DNA of 64,000 nucleotides, taken from assembly GCF_010994755.1 (NCBI RefSeq), contig NZ_WHSB02000017.1:62001-126000 (forward strand). Reading direction: 5' to 3'. Source of the stretch: Shinella lacus. GTDB lineage: Bacteria > Pseudomonadota > Alphaproteobacteria > Rhizobiales > Rhizobiaceae. Positions 54,438 through 64,000 of the stretch are shown here, piece by piece (position 1 is the first letter of the stretch; each line of letters opens with the position of its first letter). Below the pieces are notes generated by a model. It worked only from the letters and a program-made list of their open reading frames with translations, was not told the DNA's origin and did not search any database. Both the position numbers and the translations under genes were made by a program.

Positions 54438-56132
54438 TCAGGCCGCTTCCTTGTCGACCGCCCACTTGCGCAGGATCTTGGCAGCGCGTTCCTCGCTGAT
54501 CTCGACCATGCGGCCGAGGCGGCGTTCCGGGCCTTCCTTGACGCGGCGGTTGAAGGTGCCGTCGCCGTCGTCGCCGGCATTGAGCAGGTCGTCCGTGCTG
54601 TCGAAGCCGAAGTCCGCGCCGAAGCCGTCCATGAGGGTGGCACCGGGGCCGCCGACACCCGCCACCGGCGAGAAGTCGGGCAGTTCGAGGCCGGCCGCAT
54701 CGCTTTCCAGCGCATTGGCCGAGGCACCGCCGCCGGTGACCGAGCGGACCGCCGGGCGAAGGCCGAACCAGACCACCACGATGGCGACGCCAAGGAAGGC
54801 CAGCGCATTGATGATGCCGCCGAGATTGCGCGTCAGCACTTCCATGATGCCCGGACCTGCCACAGCCTCGTCGAGGAGCTGGTGGTCGAGGAATTCCATG
54901 GCGTTGATCGTCACAATGTCGCCGCGGTCGGTGCTGAGGCCAGCGGCTGAAGAGACGATCTTCTGCATGTCGGCGATGTAGGCATCGATTTTCGCCTGGT
55001 CGGCAGGCTCGCCAACCATGGCCGCGATACGGGCGCGGTTGACGACGACGGCGACAGACAGCTTCTCGACCGCAAAGCCGCTGCGCACGGTGGCGACGGT
55101 CTTGCTGTTGATCTCGTAGTTGGTCTGCTCTTCCTTCTTGTCCGCTTCGTCGCTCGATTTCTGGCCGTTAGCGTCGCCCTCGGGGCCGCCCTGGGGAATG
55201 TTCTGCTCGACGGTCGCGGCCTTATTGTCGGCCTGCTGCTGAGACTTCTGGGTTTCTCGCGTGACGCGGACCGAGCGCTCGACGCGGGATTCCGGGTCGT
55301 AGACCGTCTCCTGGATCTGCTGCGAGTCCGTGTTGAGCGAGGCTGTAACGCTGGCGCGGAAATTGTCCATGCCAAGGAAGGGTGCGAGCGCTTTTTCGAT
55401 ATTGCGTTCGACTTCGCTCTGCACGGTCTGTACGGCCGTCAGCGAGCGGTTGACTGCGCCGTTCTCCGCATCGTCGCCGGAGGCGAGAAGCTGGCCGGCG
55501 GAGTCGAGGATGGTGACGCCGTCGACTTCCAGGCCCGGCACGGAAGCCGCGACCAGATGGCGGATCGCGCCGGCCGATTCACGGCCGATCTGCGCGCTGG
55601 CGCGGATCATCACGGAGGCGGTCGGCACCTGCTCCGCTTTGCGGAAATTGCCGCGCTCCGGCATGACGATGTGCACGCGGGCTGCGGCGATGCCGCTGAT
55701 CTGCTGGATGGTGCGGGCGATTTCGCCTTCGAGTGCGCGGACACGCGTCACTTCCTGCATGAAGGAGGTGAGGCCGAGCGATCCGACCTTGTCGAAGAGT
55801 TCGTAGCCGGAATTGGCGCTGCTCGGCAGGCCGCGCTCGGCGAGATAAAGCCGCGCCTTGCCCGTCTGCCCGACCGGCACCTCGATGCTGCCGCCGTCCG
55901 TTCCGGTGTTGAAATCGATATTGGCTTCGGCGAGCGCCAGGCTGATCTGGTTCACGTCGGTCTTTTCCAGACCGACATAGAGTGTCTCGTAAGCGGGTTT
56001 GTTAACCAGGATTCCGGCGGCAAGCACCAGACCGATCGAGACGATGGCGGCTCCCGCCAGCATCGCGAGCTTCGCCTGCCCTAGCGAAGCCAGGTTCTTG
56101 TAGACTTTCGTCAACTGTTCCAACAGATTCAT
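54438..56132 (-). CDS. fliF: MS-ring protein FliF
   Basis: 564 residues with two membrane helices (about 22-42 and 430-455) around a large periplasmic ring-building region. That region contains PAYETLYVGLEKTDVNQISLALAEANIDF and the GVTILDSAGQLLASGDD segment. The C-terminal cytoplasmic tail (RLGRMVEISEERAAKILRKWA) binds FliG. The ATG at 56132 (MNLLEQLTKVYKNL) is chosen over 56174. It is separated from cheT by 265 bp and may have its own promoter. Confidence 0.96.
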   Translation of the reverse strand: MNLLEQLTKVYKNLASLGQAKLAMLAGAAIVSIGLVLAAGILVNKPAYETLYVGLEKTDVNQISLALAEANIDFNTGTDGGSIEVPVGQTGKARLYLAERGLPSSANSGYELFDKVGSLGLTSFMQEVTRVRALEGEIARTIQQISGIAAARVHIVMPERGNFRKAEQVPTASVMIRASAQIGRESAGAIRHLVAASVPGLEVDGVTILDSAGQLLASGDDAENGAVNRSLTAVQTVQSEVERNIEKALAPFLGMDNFRASVTASLNTDSQQIQETVYDPESRVERSVRVTRETQKSQQQADNKAATVEQNIPQGGPEGDANGQKSSDEADKKEEQTNYEINSKTVATVRSGFAVEKLSVAVVVNRARIAAMVGEPADQAKIDAYIADMQKIVSSAAGLSTDRGDIVTINAMEFLDHQLLDEAVAGPGIMEVLTRNLGGIINALAFLGVAIVVVWFGLRPAVRSVTGGGASANALESDAAGLELPDFSPVAGVGGPGATLMDGFGADFGFDSTDDLLNAGDDGDGTFNRRVKEGPERRLGRMVEISEERAAKILRKWAVDKEAA

Positions 56133-56397
56133 TCTGTTCCCGCACGGACTAGTCGCCTGGACACCGGGCAACATGCCGGCGTTATCAGACGCATTTTCAA
56201 TCTCGTGGGACGAAACCGGCGCATTTCCGCACGCACCGCCTGCCCCATGGAATACCTGGATCTAACTGACCCGACATGGAGACTAGCCGGCGAAACTTGC
56301 GCGAGCATTTCGTTGCGGCGCACTGGAGCGTGCCCGCACAACGCAAGACGGCGCCACAGGGGCGCCGCCAAACTCACTGATTATAGTGTGGAATCGG

Positions 56398-56787
56398 CTA
56401 GAAAGCCTCGAAATCGCCGACTGCCTTGCCGATCGGCTGGGAATGGCCGTGGCGCATTCCGTTGCTCAGCGCCTTCTGCATATCGGCAAGCTTCACCAGA
56501 TTGAGCGCCGTCGTGACGTCTACGATCCAGTTCTCTGGAATGCTTGCGGTGATCGTGTCGATGAACTCGGCGAGGCCGCGCGTCTTCTGGACGGCAAGGT
56601 CGATGCCTTGCAGCACCATCATGCGCTCCATGGCGTTCGCTGCGGTTTCGCCATGCACGGCGGCCAGCTGCGGCTCGATACGTTCGATCAGGTAGGCGAC
56701 ATCGTGCAGTTCGGACACGATTCGCATCAGGACATCCGGAAGGGCTTCCTCCATGGCAGTCGCTGCACTCAGATACTCGGCTTGCAT
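56398..56787 (-). CDS. cheT: Chemotaxis accessory protein CheT
   Basis: 129-residue all-helical cytosolic protein, last gene of the chemotaxis operon, in the position of S. meliloti cheT. The helix MMVLQGIDLAVQKTRGLAEFI contains DLAVQ (Asp63 to Gln67), a DxxxQ pattern like the catalytic Asp/Gln of CheZ-type phosphatases. In S. meliloti CheT has been linked to CheY dephosphorylation and to CheR. The family assignment rests on position, size and this motif. Confidence 0.82.
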   Translation of the reverse strand: MQAEYLSAATAMEEALPDVLMRIVSELHDVAYLIERIEPQLAAVHGETAANAMERMMVLQGIDLAVQKTRGLAEFIDTITASIPENWIVDVTTALNLVKLADMQKALSNGMRHGHSQPIGKAVGDFEAF

Positions 56788-56837
56788 GGGTGACCCTTTT
56801 TATACCCTGTTCGCTTCCTTGGGGTGCGATTGCCCGG

Positions 56838-57392
56838 TCAGAAGAATTCGATCGAGCTTTCGACAGGCCTGGCGACGGGTACGGGCCGCTGCTCCAGCGC
56901 CACCGTCTTCTGCGTCTCCACCCCTGTCAGCGCATATTGCCTGGCCCGGCCGCTCGACGGCCAGTATTCCAGCTTGCGCCCATGCTCGCCGCCGGTGCTT
57001 TCACCGACGACCTTGATGCCTTCGTCCATCAGGAACTGCCGGGCGAACAGCGCGTTCTGCTCGCCGACATTGGAGAAGCGCGCGATCGTCTTCGCGCCTC
57101 CAAAGATTTTCGCCTCCAGCCGGTCGCGGCGCGCGCCCTGCTTCAAAAGGCCGTTGATCAACAGTTCCATCAGGTGCACGCCGTAGCGCGTGGCGTCGCC
57201 GCCCGAGGCCATCGCCTCGGCCGAGCCCGGCAGCAGGAAATGGTTCATACCGCCGACGCCAATGACCGGGTCGCGCATGCAGGCGGCCACGCACGAGCCG
57301 AGAATGGTGGTGAGCACCACATTCGGATCGTTGAGGACCTTGTATTCTCCCTGGATGACATGGACGCGGCGCGTCCCGGCGTCTGCTATCAT
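56838..57392 (-). CDS. cheD: Chemoreceptor glutamine deamidase CheD
   Basis: 184 residues. The catalytic Cys34 in [12 protein letters not shown] and His51 in [12 protein letters not shown] are in place, as is the [10 protein letters not shown] segment. It deamidates receptor glutamines in adaptation. The C-terminal about 25 residues ([21 protein letters not shown]) form a tail beyond the core. It is coupled to cheY2 (ATGA). Confidence 0.94.
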   Translation of the reverse strand: MIADAGTRRVHVIQGEYKVLNDPNVVLTTILGSCVAACMRDPVIGVGGMNHFLLPGSAEAMASGGDATRYGVHLMELLINGLLKQGARRDRLEAKIFGGAKTIARFSNVGEQNALFARQFLMDEGIKVVGESTGGEHGRKLEYWPSSGRARQYALTGVETQKTVALEQRPVPVARPVESSIEFF

Positions 57393-57778
57393 TTCAATGC
57401 CCCGAACACGGCTTCGATGGCCGCCTTCATCTTTTCGATGGTGAACGGCTTGGCGAGAACGTTGTTGGCACCGAGTGCCGCCGCCTTCTGCACCAGGGCA
57501 CGGTCGCCCTGTGCGGTGAGGATGATGAAGGCCGCCTTCTTGGTGGTGGGGTTGGACCGCACCGCCTGAAGGAACTCGATCCCGTCCATCTTCGGCATGT
57601 TGAAGTCGGAGATCACGAGATGGTGCGGCTGCTGGGCCATGATGGCCATGCCCTGCGCACCATCACCGGCTGCCGTGATCTGCTTGAAGCCGAGTTGCTG
57701 CAGGGCATCACCCAGCAGCAGGCGACTGGTCACCTGATCATCGACGATGAGGACTTTGATTTTTTCAGCGATAGACAT
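57389..57778 (-). CDS. cheY2: Response regulator CheY2
   Basis: 129-residue single receiver domain with the acidic pair Asp13-Asp14, phosphate acceptor Asp58 ([13 protein letters not shown]), Thr in ILTAQ and Lys in LAKPF. In S. meliloti CheY2-P is the main regulator that slows the motor. Its start overlaps the cheB stop by one base (TAATG). Confidence 0.93.
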   Translation of the reverse strand: MSIAEKIKVLIVDDQVTSRLLLGDALQQLGFKQITAAGDGAQGMAIMAQQPHHLVISDFNMPKMDGIEFLQAVRSNPTTKKAAFIILTAQGDRALVQKAAALGANNVLAKPFTIEKMKAAIEAVFGALK

Positions 57779-58836
57779 TATTCGCTCCCTTCTCTACGGG
57801 CCGCAGTGATCTTCAAGATTTCCTCCCCAATGGAGGAGAGCGGAAACTGGTGTTCTACGGCGCCCAGCTCGAAAGCCACTCTCGGCATTCCATATACGAC
57901 GCAGGTTTTTTCATTCTGACCGATGGTCCGCGCCCCTGCATGGCGCATTTTCAACAGGCCGCTTGCCCCGTCCCGGCCCATGCCGGTCAGGATGACGCCG
58001 ACCGCATTGCGGCCGGCAAGTTCGGCCACCGAATCAAACAGCACATCCACCGAAGGGCGATGGCCGTTGACCGGATCCCGTTCCACCAACCGGCAGCAGG
58101 GTGCATGCGGGTTGGAGACCTGGAGATGACGTTCGCCGCCGGGCGCCAGGTAGATCTTGCCGATCTCCAGGCGGGCACCGTCTGTCGCTTCCTGCACCAC
58201 GGGCCCGCAGAGCCGGTGCAACCGGTCGGCAAAGCTCTTGGTGAAGGACGGCGGCATATGCTGGGTGATGACGGTCGGCGGGCAATTGACCGGGAACTTC
58301 TGCAAGACCGCGATCAGCGCTTCCACGCCGCCCGTCGAGGCGCCGATGGCGACGACCCGGCGGCCGGGCTTGTAGCTGACGGCCGGGTTGACGTTTGCGG
58401 CGGTCGGCGCCAGCGGCGGCACATCCGTGCGGATCTGGCGGCGCTGCGAGCGGGCAGCGGCCTTTACCTTTTCGGCAAGGTCGCCGAAGGGGCGGGCGTC
58501 GCCCGGCTGCGGTTTTCCCACGCAATCGAAGGCACCGATTTCCAGCGCCATCAGCGAGGCTTCCGCGCCGCGATGGGTCAGCGTCGAGACCATGATGACC
58601 GGCATCGGCCGGAGCTTCATGATCTTGTCGAGGAATTCGAGCCCGTTCATGTTCGGCATCTCGATGTCCAGCGTCACGACGTCCGGATTGAGCTGCTTGA
58701 TCGCGTTGCGGGCTTCCATGGCGTCGCCGGCCTGGCCGACGACGTTGACGTCCGGATCTGCATTGAGCACGGCCGTGATCAGGCCGCGCATGGTCGGCGA
58801 GTCGTCGACGACGAGTACGCGCGCGGGTGCCATCAT
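57778..58836 (-). CDS. cheB: Chemoreceptor methylesterase CheB
   Basis: 352 residues: an N-terminal receiver (Asp57 in [12 protein letters not shown]) and a C-terminal methylesterase with Ser168 (GASTGG), His194 (TQHMPPSF) and Asp290 (GMGRDG). It removes receptor methyl groups when phosphorylated by CheA. It overlaps cheR (ATGA). Confidence 0.96.
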   Translation of the reverse strand: MMAPARVLVVDDSPTMRGLITAVLNADPDVNVVGQAGDAMEARNAIKQLNPDVVTLDIEMPNMNGLEFLDKIMKLRPMPVIMVSTLTHRGAEASLMALEIGAFDCVGKPQPGDARPFGDLAEKVKAAARSQRRQIRTDVPPLAPTAANVNPAVSYKPGRRVVAIGASTGGVEALIAVLQKFPVNCPPTVITQHMPPSFTKSFADRLHRLCGPVVQEATDGARLEIGKIYLAPGGERHLQVSNPHAPCCRLVERDPVNGHRPSVDVLFDSVAELAGRNAVGVILTGMGRDGASGLLKMRHAGARTIGQNEKTCVVYGMPRVAFELGAVEHQFPLSSIGEEILKITAARREGSE

Positions 58837-59738
58837 GCGCTCCTCCTGTACTTGCCCGTGTAGCGGTAGGTGGTGATGCCGATATTATCGAACTGGTTCT
58901 TCGCCTCGCCCGAGACGCGCTCCGAGTGGCCGATATAGAGGTGGCCGGCGTCGCCGAGCATGCCGGCGAAGCGCGACCAGATCTTCATCTGCGTCGGCTC
59001 GTCGAAATAGATGACGACGTTGCGGCAGAAGATGACGTCGAACGGACCCTTGAACGGCCATTGCGCCATCAGGTTCAGCTCGTTGAAGGTGATGAGGCGC
59101 TTTACACGATCGTCGACCTGCCATTTCTGCCGGCCGCCCGCATCCACCTCGCGGAAGAACTGCTTGCGCATGGCGGGGTTGACGGTTTCGAGCGCATTGG
59201 CGTCATAGGCGCCGGCGCGGGCGATGGCGAGAATCTTCGGGTCGATATCCGTCGCGAGGATGCGGAAGTCGTAGTCCGCGGCGTTCGGCATCAGCGACAG
59301 CACGGTGAGCGCGATCGAATAGGGCTCCTGGCCATCCGAACAGGCGGCCGACCAGATGCGCACGCGGCCGCCATTGCGGGCGCGCGCCAGCAGGTCCGGC
59401 AGCACGTCGCTCTTCATATGGTCGAAGTGATGGTTCTCGCGGAAGAAGCGCGTGAAGTTGGTCGTCAGGTGCGACAGCATCTCCTTGCGCGGGCCGGCAC
59501 CGGCGGGCGAGGAAACGAGCGCGCAATATTCCCGAAAGCCCTTGAGGCCGAGCTGGCGGATGTGCTTCGACAGGCGCGAATAGACGAGCGAGGCCTTGGT
59601 CTCGTTGAGGTAGATTCCGGCATCCGCATAGATCATGGCCGCAATCTCGGAGAGGTCCTTGCGCGTCAGCGGGTATTCGCCGCTGGCAAGGCACTCGTCC
59701 GGAGACTGTCTTGCATCGATGGCCGGGGAATAGGTCAT
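58833..59738 (-). CDS. cheR: Chemoreceptor methyltransferase CheR
   Basis: 301 residues. The helical N-terminal domain is followed by the SAM-binding domain: [42 protein letters not shown] and [14 protein letters not shown]. It methylates chemoreceptor glutamates. It overlaps cheW and cheB by 4 nt each. Confidence 0.96.
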   Translation of the reverse strand: MTYSPAIDARQSPDECLASGEYPLTRKDLSEIAAMIYADAGIYLNETKASLVYSRLSKHIRQLGLKGFREYCALVSSPAGAGPRKEMLSHLTTNFTRFFRENHHFDHMKSDVLPDLLARARNGGRVRIWSAACSDGQEPYSIALTVLSLMPNAADYDFRILATDIDPKILAIARAGAYDANALETVNPAMRKQFFREVDAGGRQKWQVDDRVKRLITFNELNLMAQWPFKGPFDVIFCRNVVIYFDEPTQMKIWSRFAGMLGDAGHLYIGHSERVSGEAKNQFDNIGITTYRYTGKYRRSA

Positions 59739-60199
59739 GCAGCTTCGCTTTCCGTATGCGGGAACAGGGCATCGAGTTCGATGAGGCAGATCATGCGGCC
59801 CTCGATGGCGAGGATGCCGCGGGCGTAGGCCTTCGCCGCCTCATTGGCGATGTCCGGCGTCGGCTGCATGTTGTCGTCCGTCACGGTCAGGATGTCGGAC
59901 ACCGCATCGACCAGCAGACCCACCACCCTCGTCCCGACCTGGGCGACGATGATGACGTGGCGCACCGTCGGCTCGGCCGGCTTCATGCCGAGGCGCAGCG
60001 ACAGGTCGACGATCGGCAGAACGGCACCGCGCAGGTTGATCACGCCCAGCACATAGGAAGGCGCATGCGGCATCGACGTCGCCGGGGTCCATCCACGGAT
60101 CTCCCGGACCGACATCACGTTCACGCAGAACTCCTGGTCGCCGATCCTGAAGGCGATCAGTTCCCGTCCGTGCGTGAGATTGTTTGCCGCGTACGTCAT
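59735..60199 (-). CDS. cheW: Chemotaxis coupling protein CheW
   Basis: 154-residue CheW fold: [42 protein letters not shown] and [13 protein letters not shown]. It couples CheA to receptors. It lies 6 nt from cheA and overlaps cheR. Confidence 0.95.
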   Translation of the reverse strand: MTYAANNLTHGRELIAFRIGDQEFCVNVMSVREIRGWTPATSMPHAPSYVLGVINLRGAVLPIVDLSLRLGMKPAEPTVRHVIIVAQVGTRVVGLLVDAVSDILTVTDDNMQPTPDIANEAAKAYARGILAIEGRMICLIELDALFPHTESEAA

Positions 60200-60205
60200 T
60201 GTCTC

Positions 60206-62485
60206 TTAACCGGTTGCAGCGAGCGAGATGTCTTGTCTGAGCGACTGGCCGCGCGACGCGGCGACCACCGCATCGACGTCCAGGATGAGGGCCACGCGGC
60301 CGTCGCCGAGAATGGTGGCAGCGGCGATGCCGGGCACGTGGGTGTAATTGGCCTCCAGGCTCTTGATGACGACCTGGCGCTGGCCCTGGATGGCATCGAC
60401 CATGAGGGCACGCTGGCCGCCGCCTTCCGATTCGACGAGGAGGGCCACGCCGTCCATCGGATTGGCCTGCGTGTTGCGGAAGTTGAGGATCCGGCCGACA
60501 TCCACCAGCGGGCAGAAGGAGTTGCGGATCGAGATGAGGCGCTGCGAGGCGCCGAAGGAGTGGATGGCCGAGGCTTCCGGCTGGAGCGTCTCGACGATCG
60601 CCGTCAGCGGCACGACCAGGGTCTGGCCGGCAACCGTGACCACCATGCCGTCGAGGACGGCCAGCGTCAGCGGCAGGCTCATGGTGAAGACGGAGCCCTG
60701 GCCCGGCTTGGACGAGATCGAGATGCGGCCGCCGAGAGCTTGGATCGACCGCTTGACCACGTCCATGCCGACACCGCGGCCGGAAAGGTCGGAAACCTTG
60801 TCGGCGGTGGAGAAGCCGGCGTGGAAGATCAGGTTGTCGATTTCCTCGTCCGACAGGTTGGCGTCGGCTGCGATGAGATCGTTGTCAATCGCCTTCTGGC
60901 GCACCTTCTCGCGGTTGATGCCGGCGCCGTCGTCGGCAAGCTCGATGACGATGCGGCCGGAGCGGTGTTTTGCCGTCAGGCGAACGGTGCCTTCCGGGTT
61001 CTTGCCGAGCGCTTCGCGCTTCTCCGGCATTTCCAGGCCATGGTCGACCGCGTTGCGGATCATGTGCGTCAGCGGCTCGGCGAGCTTGTCGATGACGGTT
61101 TTGTCGACTTCGGTGTTTTCGCCTTCTGTGATGAGGCGGACCGACTTGCCGGTAATATCGGCGATTTCGCGCACGGTACGGGCCATGCGCTGGAAGACCG
61201 GCTTCACCGGCTGCGCGCGGATCGCCATCACCGAATCCTGGATCTCGCGGGTGAGCTGTTGCAGCTCTTCGAGGCCCATATTGATGGAGGACGTACCGTT
61301 GGTGTCGTTCTCGACGACGCTCTGCGAGAGCATCGCCTGGTTGATGACGAGCTCGCCGACAAGGTTGATCAGGCGGTCGACGCGGTCGAGATCGACGCGG
61401 ATCGTCTGGCCTGCGGCGGCGGCCTGGTTGGCCTGTGCGGCGCTGGCGGCGGAAGCCGCGGCCTTGGCATTTTCCGCGGCGCGGCTTGCGACCTGCGCCA
61501 CCTTGCTGACGGTTTCAGCGGCGGCAACGGCGGCAGCCGCGTCGCTTTCAATGACGGCCGGCTCTTCGTCGGAGCCGGTCGAACCGCCCTCGTCGAGGAT
61601 CGACAGGTCGAACGGCACCGGCTGCATCGGCAGCTCTTCCTCGTTCGCTGCCTCGCCGACGACTTCTTCTTCGATAGTGCGGATGTCGAGATCGCAATCC
61701 CACTCGGCGAATTCGAAGACGGTGCGCACGCCGTCCTCGCCCTTGTCTGTCGTCACCGAGATCTTCCAGGAGAAATAGGCTTCCTCCGGGTTCATCTTGT
61801 CGAGCGGCGGCAGGCTATCCATGTCGCAATAGATGCTCATCTCGCCGAGGCGGGAGAGATCACGCAGCAGCAGGGCCGCTTCATTGCCCTTGGCATAGAG
61901 GTCCTTCTTCGGGCGGAAGAGGATCTGGCAGGTCGGCACGTAGCGATCGGCCGGCTCCTCGTCGAAATCGCCGAAGGAGAAGGGGATCGGCTGGAAGCCT
62001 TCGTCGTTGACCGCCGGCTTTTCGACAACCGGCGCCGGCGCGGCCGCCTTGGGAGCAGCGACCGCAGGTTTCGATGCGGGGGCCTCGGCAGCGGCCGGCA
62101 CTTCGCCGTTCGCCAGCGCTTCCAGTTCGCGGATGAGGGTGCGGCTGCGCGCCTCGTCGACGCTTCCGCCGTCGCGCGCCGCATTGGTCAGGTCCGCCAA
62201 GACGTCGGCGGATTTCAGCATGACCTTCAGGACGTCCTGGGTCGGCTCCAGCTTGTTGGATCGAACGCAATCCAGTGTCGTCTCAAACACGTGGGCGAAG
62301 GAAACGAGGTCATCGAGGCCGAATGCACCGGCACCGCCCTTGATCGAATGCACGGCGCGGAACACGGCGTTGACCGTCTCCGGGTCGCGATCCCCATCGT
62401 TCAACTTCAAGAGACCGGACTCCAGTTCCGCGAGTTGCTCCTCGCACTCCTGGAAGAAAATCTCTTTGATTTCGTTCATATCCAT
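60206..62485 (-). CDS. cheA: Chemotaxis histidine kinase CheA
   Basis: 759 residues: HPt domain with His46 (FRAVHSIKGGAGAF), an Ala/Pro linker (about 135-165), a P2-like region, dimerisation helices, an ATPase domain (HMIRNAVDHGLE, ELADDGAGINREK, DLSGRGVGMDVV) and a C-terminal CheW-like domain. A second Ala-rich linker (about 310-350) separates P2 from the dimerisation region. It phosphorylates CheY1, CheY2 and CheB. I start at 62485; the ATG at 62479 is an alternative. Confidence 0.96.
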   Translation of the reverse strand: MDMNEIKEIFFQECEEQLAELESGLLKLNDGDRDPETVNAVFRAVHSIKGGAGAFGLDDLVSFAHVFETTLDCVRSNKLEPTQDVLKVMLKSADVLADLTNAARDGGSVDEARSRTLIRELEALANGEVPAAAEAPASKPAVAAPKAAAPAPVVEKPAVNDEGFQPIPFSFGDFDEEPADRYVPTCQILFRPKKDLYAKGNEAALLLRDLSRLGEMSIYCDMDSLPPLDKMNPEEAYFSWKISVTTDKGEDGVRTVFEFAEWDCDLDIRTIEEEVVGEAANEEELPMQPVPFDLSILDEGGSTGSDEEPAVIESDAAAAVAAAETVSKVAQVASRAAENAKAAASAASAAQANQAAAAGQTIRVDLDRVDRLINLVGELVINQAMLSQSVVENDTNGTSSINMGLEELQQLTREIQDSVMAIRAQPVKPVFQRMARTVREIADITGKSVRLITEGENTEVDKTVIDKLAEPLTHMIRNAVDHGLEMPEKREALGKNPEGTVRLTAKHRSGRIVIELADDGAGINREKVRQKAIDNDLIAADANLSDEEIDNLIFHAGFSTADKVSDLSGRGVGMDVVKRSIQALGGRISISSKPGQGSVFTMSLPLTLAVLDGMVVTVAGQTLVVPLTAIVETLQPEASAIHSFGASQRLISIRNSFCPLVDVGRILNFRNTQANPMDGVALLVESEGGGQRALMVDAIQGQRQVVIKSLEANYTHVPGIAAATILGDGRVALILDVDAVVAASRGQSLRQDISLAATG

Positions 62486-62501
62486 CGGGAGAAATCCTGG
62501 A

Positions 62502-62867
62502 TTAGGCGGTTACGCGCTCGATTGCGTCGATCAGCTTCGTCGGGTCGAAAGGCTTTACGATCCAGCCCGTGGCGCCGGCCTGGCGTGCACGGTTCTTCTT
62601 CTCGGCGTCGCTTTCGGTCGTCAGAACGAGGATCGGGATTGCCCGGTACTTCTCGTTGCGGCGAACGCCCTCGATGAAGCCGAAGCCATCGAGACGCGGC
62701 ATGTTGATGTCGGTGACGATGACATCCGGGTTCGCGTTTTCCAGAACTTCGAGGCCCTCGATGCCGTCTTCGGCCTGGATGGTCTCAAAGCCTGCATTGT
62801 TGAGGGTGACGAGAAGCATGTTTCGAATTGTCCGGGAATCATCCACGGTGAGTACTTTTTTCTTCAT
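62502..62867 (-). CDS. cheY1: Response regulator CheY1
   Basis: 121-residue receiver with Asp9-Asp10, acceptor Asp53 (VIVTDINMPRLDG), Thr in VLTTES and Lys in VKPFD. In S. meliloti CheY1 acts as a phosphate sink drawing phosphoryl groups from CheY2 back through CheA. It lies next to cheS, whose product helps this route. Confidence 0.94.
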   Translation of the reverse strand: MKKKVLTVDDSRTIRNMLLVTLNNAGFETIQAEDGIEGLEVLENANPDVIVTDINMPRLDGFGFIEGVRRNEKYRAIPILVLTTESDAEKKNRARQAGATGWIVKPFDPTKLIDAIERVTA

Positions 62868-63163
62868 TGCCTAGCCTCCTGTGCCAGCAAGTGATCAATA
62901 TTCACGCCAATAAGTTGCATTGTCTTCATGAAAGGTTCGGACACCTTGGCGAAGGTGAAGGGCTGCTTGTCCTCCTCCCAGCTCTTGGCGCCAGCCATCA
63001 ATACCTGGGCACAGAGCGCGCCGACCCGCTCGACCGCCGAAGCGTCGATGACGAGCGGACCGCCCTTCAGCCCCATGAGCTGTGCATGCAGCGCCGTCGC
63101 CTCGTTGAGATCGAGGACGGGGGCAAGGCTTAGACTTTTCTGAGCGGCTTTCTTGCTCGCCAT
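62864..63163 (-). CDS. cheS: CheS (STAS-type CheA accessory protein)
   Basis: 99-residue STAS-like protein: LAPVLDLNEATALHAQLMGLKGGPLVIDASAVERVGALCAQVLMAG. The size and position (second in the operon, before cheY1) fit S. meliloti CheS, which binds CheA and speeds CheY1 dephosphorylation. Its stop overlaps the cheY1 start (ATGA). Confidence 0.88.
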   Translation of the reverse strand: MASKKAAQKSLSLAPVLDLNEATALHAQLMGLKGGPLVIDASAVERVGALCAQVLMAGAKSWEEDKQPFTFAKVSEPFMKTMQLIGVNIDHLLAQEARQ

Positions 63164-63292
63164 TACCGGGTTCCTTGTCTGCGTCTGTGCAAAATCATCG
63201 TTGCGTCATTCCGGCCGGCGGGCGGATGGCTTCCTTCCGAAAGCCGGCTGCGCGCCGTCGAGAACCAGTGCCGGGGCCGTCTCTCCGTCATC

Positions 63293-64000
63293 TCACCCTC
63301 CGAAGCCGACGGCGCGAGCCGTGAGGAAATCGAGGGGTGAAGCCTGCACGTCGCTGCGTTCCGCGGCGACACGCGTTTCCGCCGGCGCGGGACGCGGATT
63401 GCGACGAAGGTCGCGGCCCGACGAAACGTGGAATTCACGGATCGTGCGGCCGAGTTCGAGGATGACCGTGTGGAGGTCGCCGCCGGCTTCGCCGACGCGT
63501 CCCGCATCCGAAGCATCCGCTTCGAGCGCACGGCCGGCACGGCCGATATCCGCGGTGACGCCGTTCAGCCCTTCGGCATCGACGGCGCTTTCGCGCACGA
63601 TGCCGGTGATGGCGTCGTTGATGTCGGCAACCTGGCGCACGATGTTGCCGATCGCGTCCTGGGTGCGGTGAACGTGCTCGACGCCGGCTTCCACCTGTGC
63701 CTTGGTGCCCGTCACGAGCTGCTTGATCTCACGCGCCGCATCCGCCGAGCGCTGGGCGAGTGCCCGCACTTCCTGCGCGACCACGGCAAAGCCGCGACCA
63801 CTATCGCCGGCGCGGGCGGCCTCGATGCCGGCATTGAGCGCCAGCAGGTTGGTCTGGAAGGCGATCTCGTCGATGACGCCGATGATCTGGCCGATCTTTT
63901 CCGCCGATGCCTCGATATCCGCCATCGCGGACATGGCTTCACCGACGATGTTGCCGCTTTCGGCGACGGACTGCTGCGTGATGGCGGCTGCCGACTGCGC
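63293..64000 (-). CDS. icpA: Soluble chemoreceptor IcpA/McpE-type (5' end outside window)
   Basis: The C-terminal 235 residues of a methyl-accepting protein. The hairpin tip is visible ([47 protein letters not shown]), as is a Pro/Arg-rich tail. The start is beyond the right edge, so whether it is cytoplasmic cannot be seen. The gene at this position in S. meliloti (icpA) encodes an internal receptor without membrane segments. It heads the chemotaxis operon, with 129 bp before cheS. Confidence 0.88.
   Translation of the reverse strand, partial: AQSAAAITQQSVAESGNIVGEAMSAMADIEASAEKIGQIIGVIDEIAFQTNLLALNAGIEAARAGDSGRGFAVVAQEVRALAQRSADAAREIKQLVTGTKAQVEAGVEHVHRTQDAIGNIVRQVADINDAITGIVRESAVDAEGLNGVTADIGRAGRALEADASDAGRVGEAGGDLHTVILELGRTIREFHVSSGRDLRRNPRPAPAETRVAAERSDVQASPLDFLTARAVGFGG

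Noticed and set aside
59711-62677. 988-codon plus-strand open frame opposite cheW and cheA
   Set aside because: It is the complement of high-GC coding DNA. cheA and cheW on the other strand have full domain signatures; the plus-strand product has none.

Overview
The window is high-GC chromosomal DNA from a member of the Rhizobiaceae. The evidence is the combination of motC/motD/motE, visN/visR, rem, cheS, cheT, flaF/flbT and an alpha-glucoside (agl) operon next to the flagellar cluster. As far as I know, that order matches Sinorhizobium (Ensifer) meliloti and its relatives; Shinella or Rhizobium remain possible. All identifications come from reading translations and motifs. No database search was made.

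Layout. Positions 1-7380 hold the agl region: aglE-aglF-aglG-aglA-aglK on the minus strand and the divergent LacI-type gene aglR. Three CAAAGCGCTTTG-like operators lie between aglE and aglR. folD (minus) and an orphan TagA/WecG-type glycosyltransferase (plus) follow. From 9601 to 64000 runs an almost complete polar flagellar and chemotaxis regulon. On the minus strand, 26307 to 9601, are fliH-like, motB, motC, motD(fliK), a lytic transglycosylase, rem, flgE, flgK, flgL, flaF, flbT, flgD, fliQ, flhA, fliR, fliJ-like, flgJ-like, flgN-like and a hypothetical gene. The flagellins flaC, flaB and flaA follow. Positions 46958 down to 37156 hold a DUF1217-type gene, flgF, fliI, a hypothetical gene, flgB, flgC, fliE, flgG, flgA, flgI, motE, flgH, fliL and fliP. 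The plus-strand motor operon motA-fliM-fliN-fliG-flhB-hypothetical comes next, then visN-visR, fliF, and the chemotaxis operon icpA-cheS-cheY1-cheA-cheW-cheR-cheB-cheY2-cheD-cheT, whose first gene runs off the right edge.

The unusual part is 27609-34804, between flaC and flaB and in the opposite orientation. It encodes (1) a 1007-residue protein that is 7 residues plus exactly 125 octapeptides, arranged as seven 136-residue (408-bp) higher-order units, with an N terminus (MTSIVTN) resembling the flagellins; (2) a TPR plus GT41 (SPINDLY/O-GlcNAc-transferase-like) glycosyltransferase; and (3) UDP-galactopyranose mutase (Glf). The octads carry Ser/Thr at positions 2 and 3, so the repeat protein and the flagellins are both plausible acceptors. 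My leading hypothesis is a flagellum-associated, possibly flagellum-exported glycoprotein system. This is inference.

How it works together. VisN/VisR sit at the top and activate rem; Rem activates later flagellar genes. The basal body, export gate, hook, filament and motor are all encoded here, including the rhizobial periplasmic motor proteins MotC and MotE. CheA, CheW and the soluble receptor IcpA phosphorylate two CheY proteins; CheS and CheT are the rhizobial accessory factors. No fliD, fliS, fliA, flgM, flhF or flhG was seen. No tRNA, rRNA, CRISPR array, transposase or integrase was recognised.
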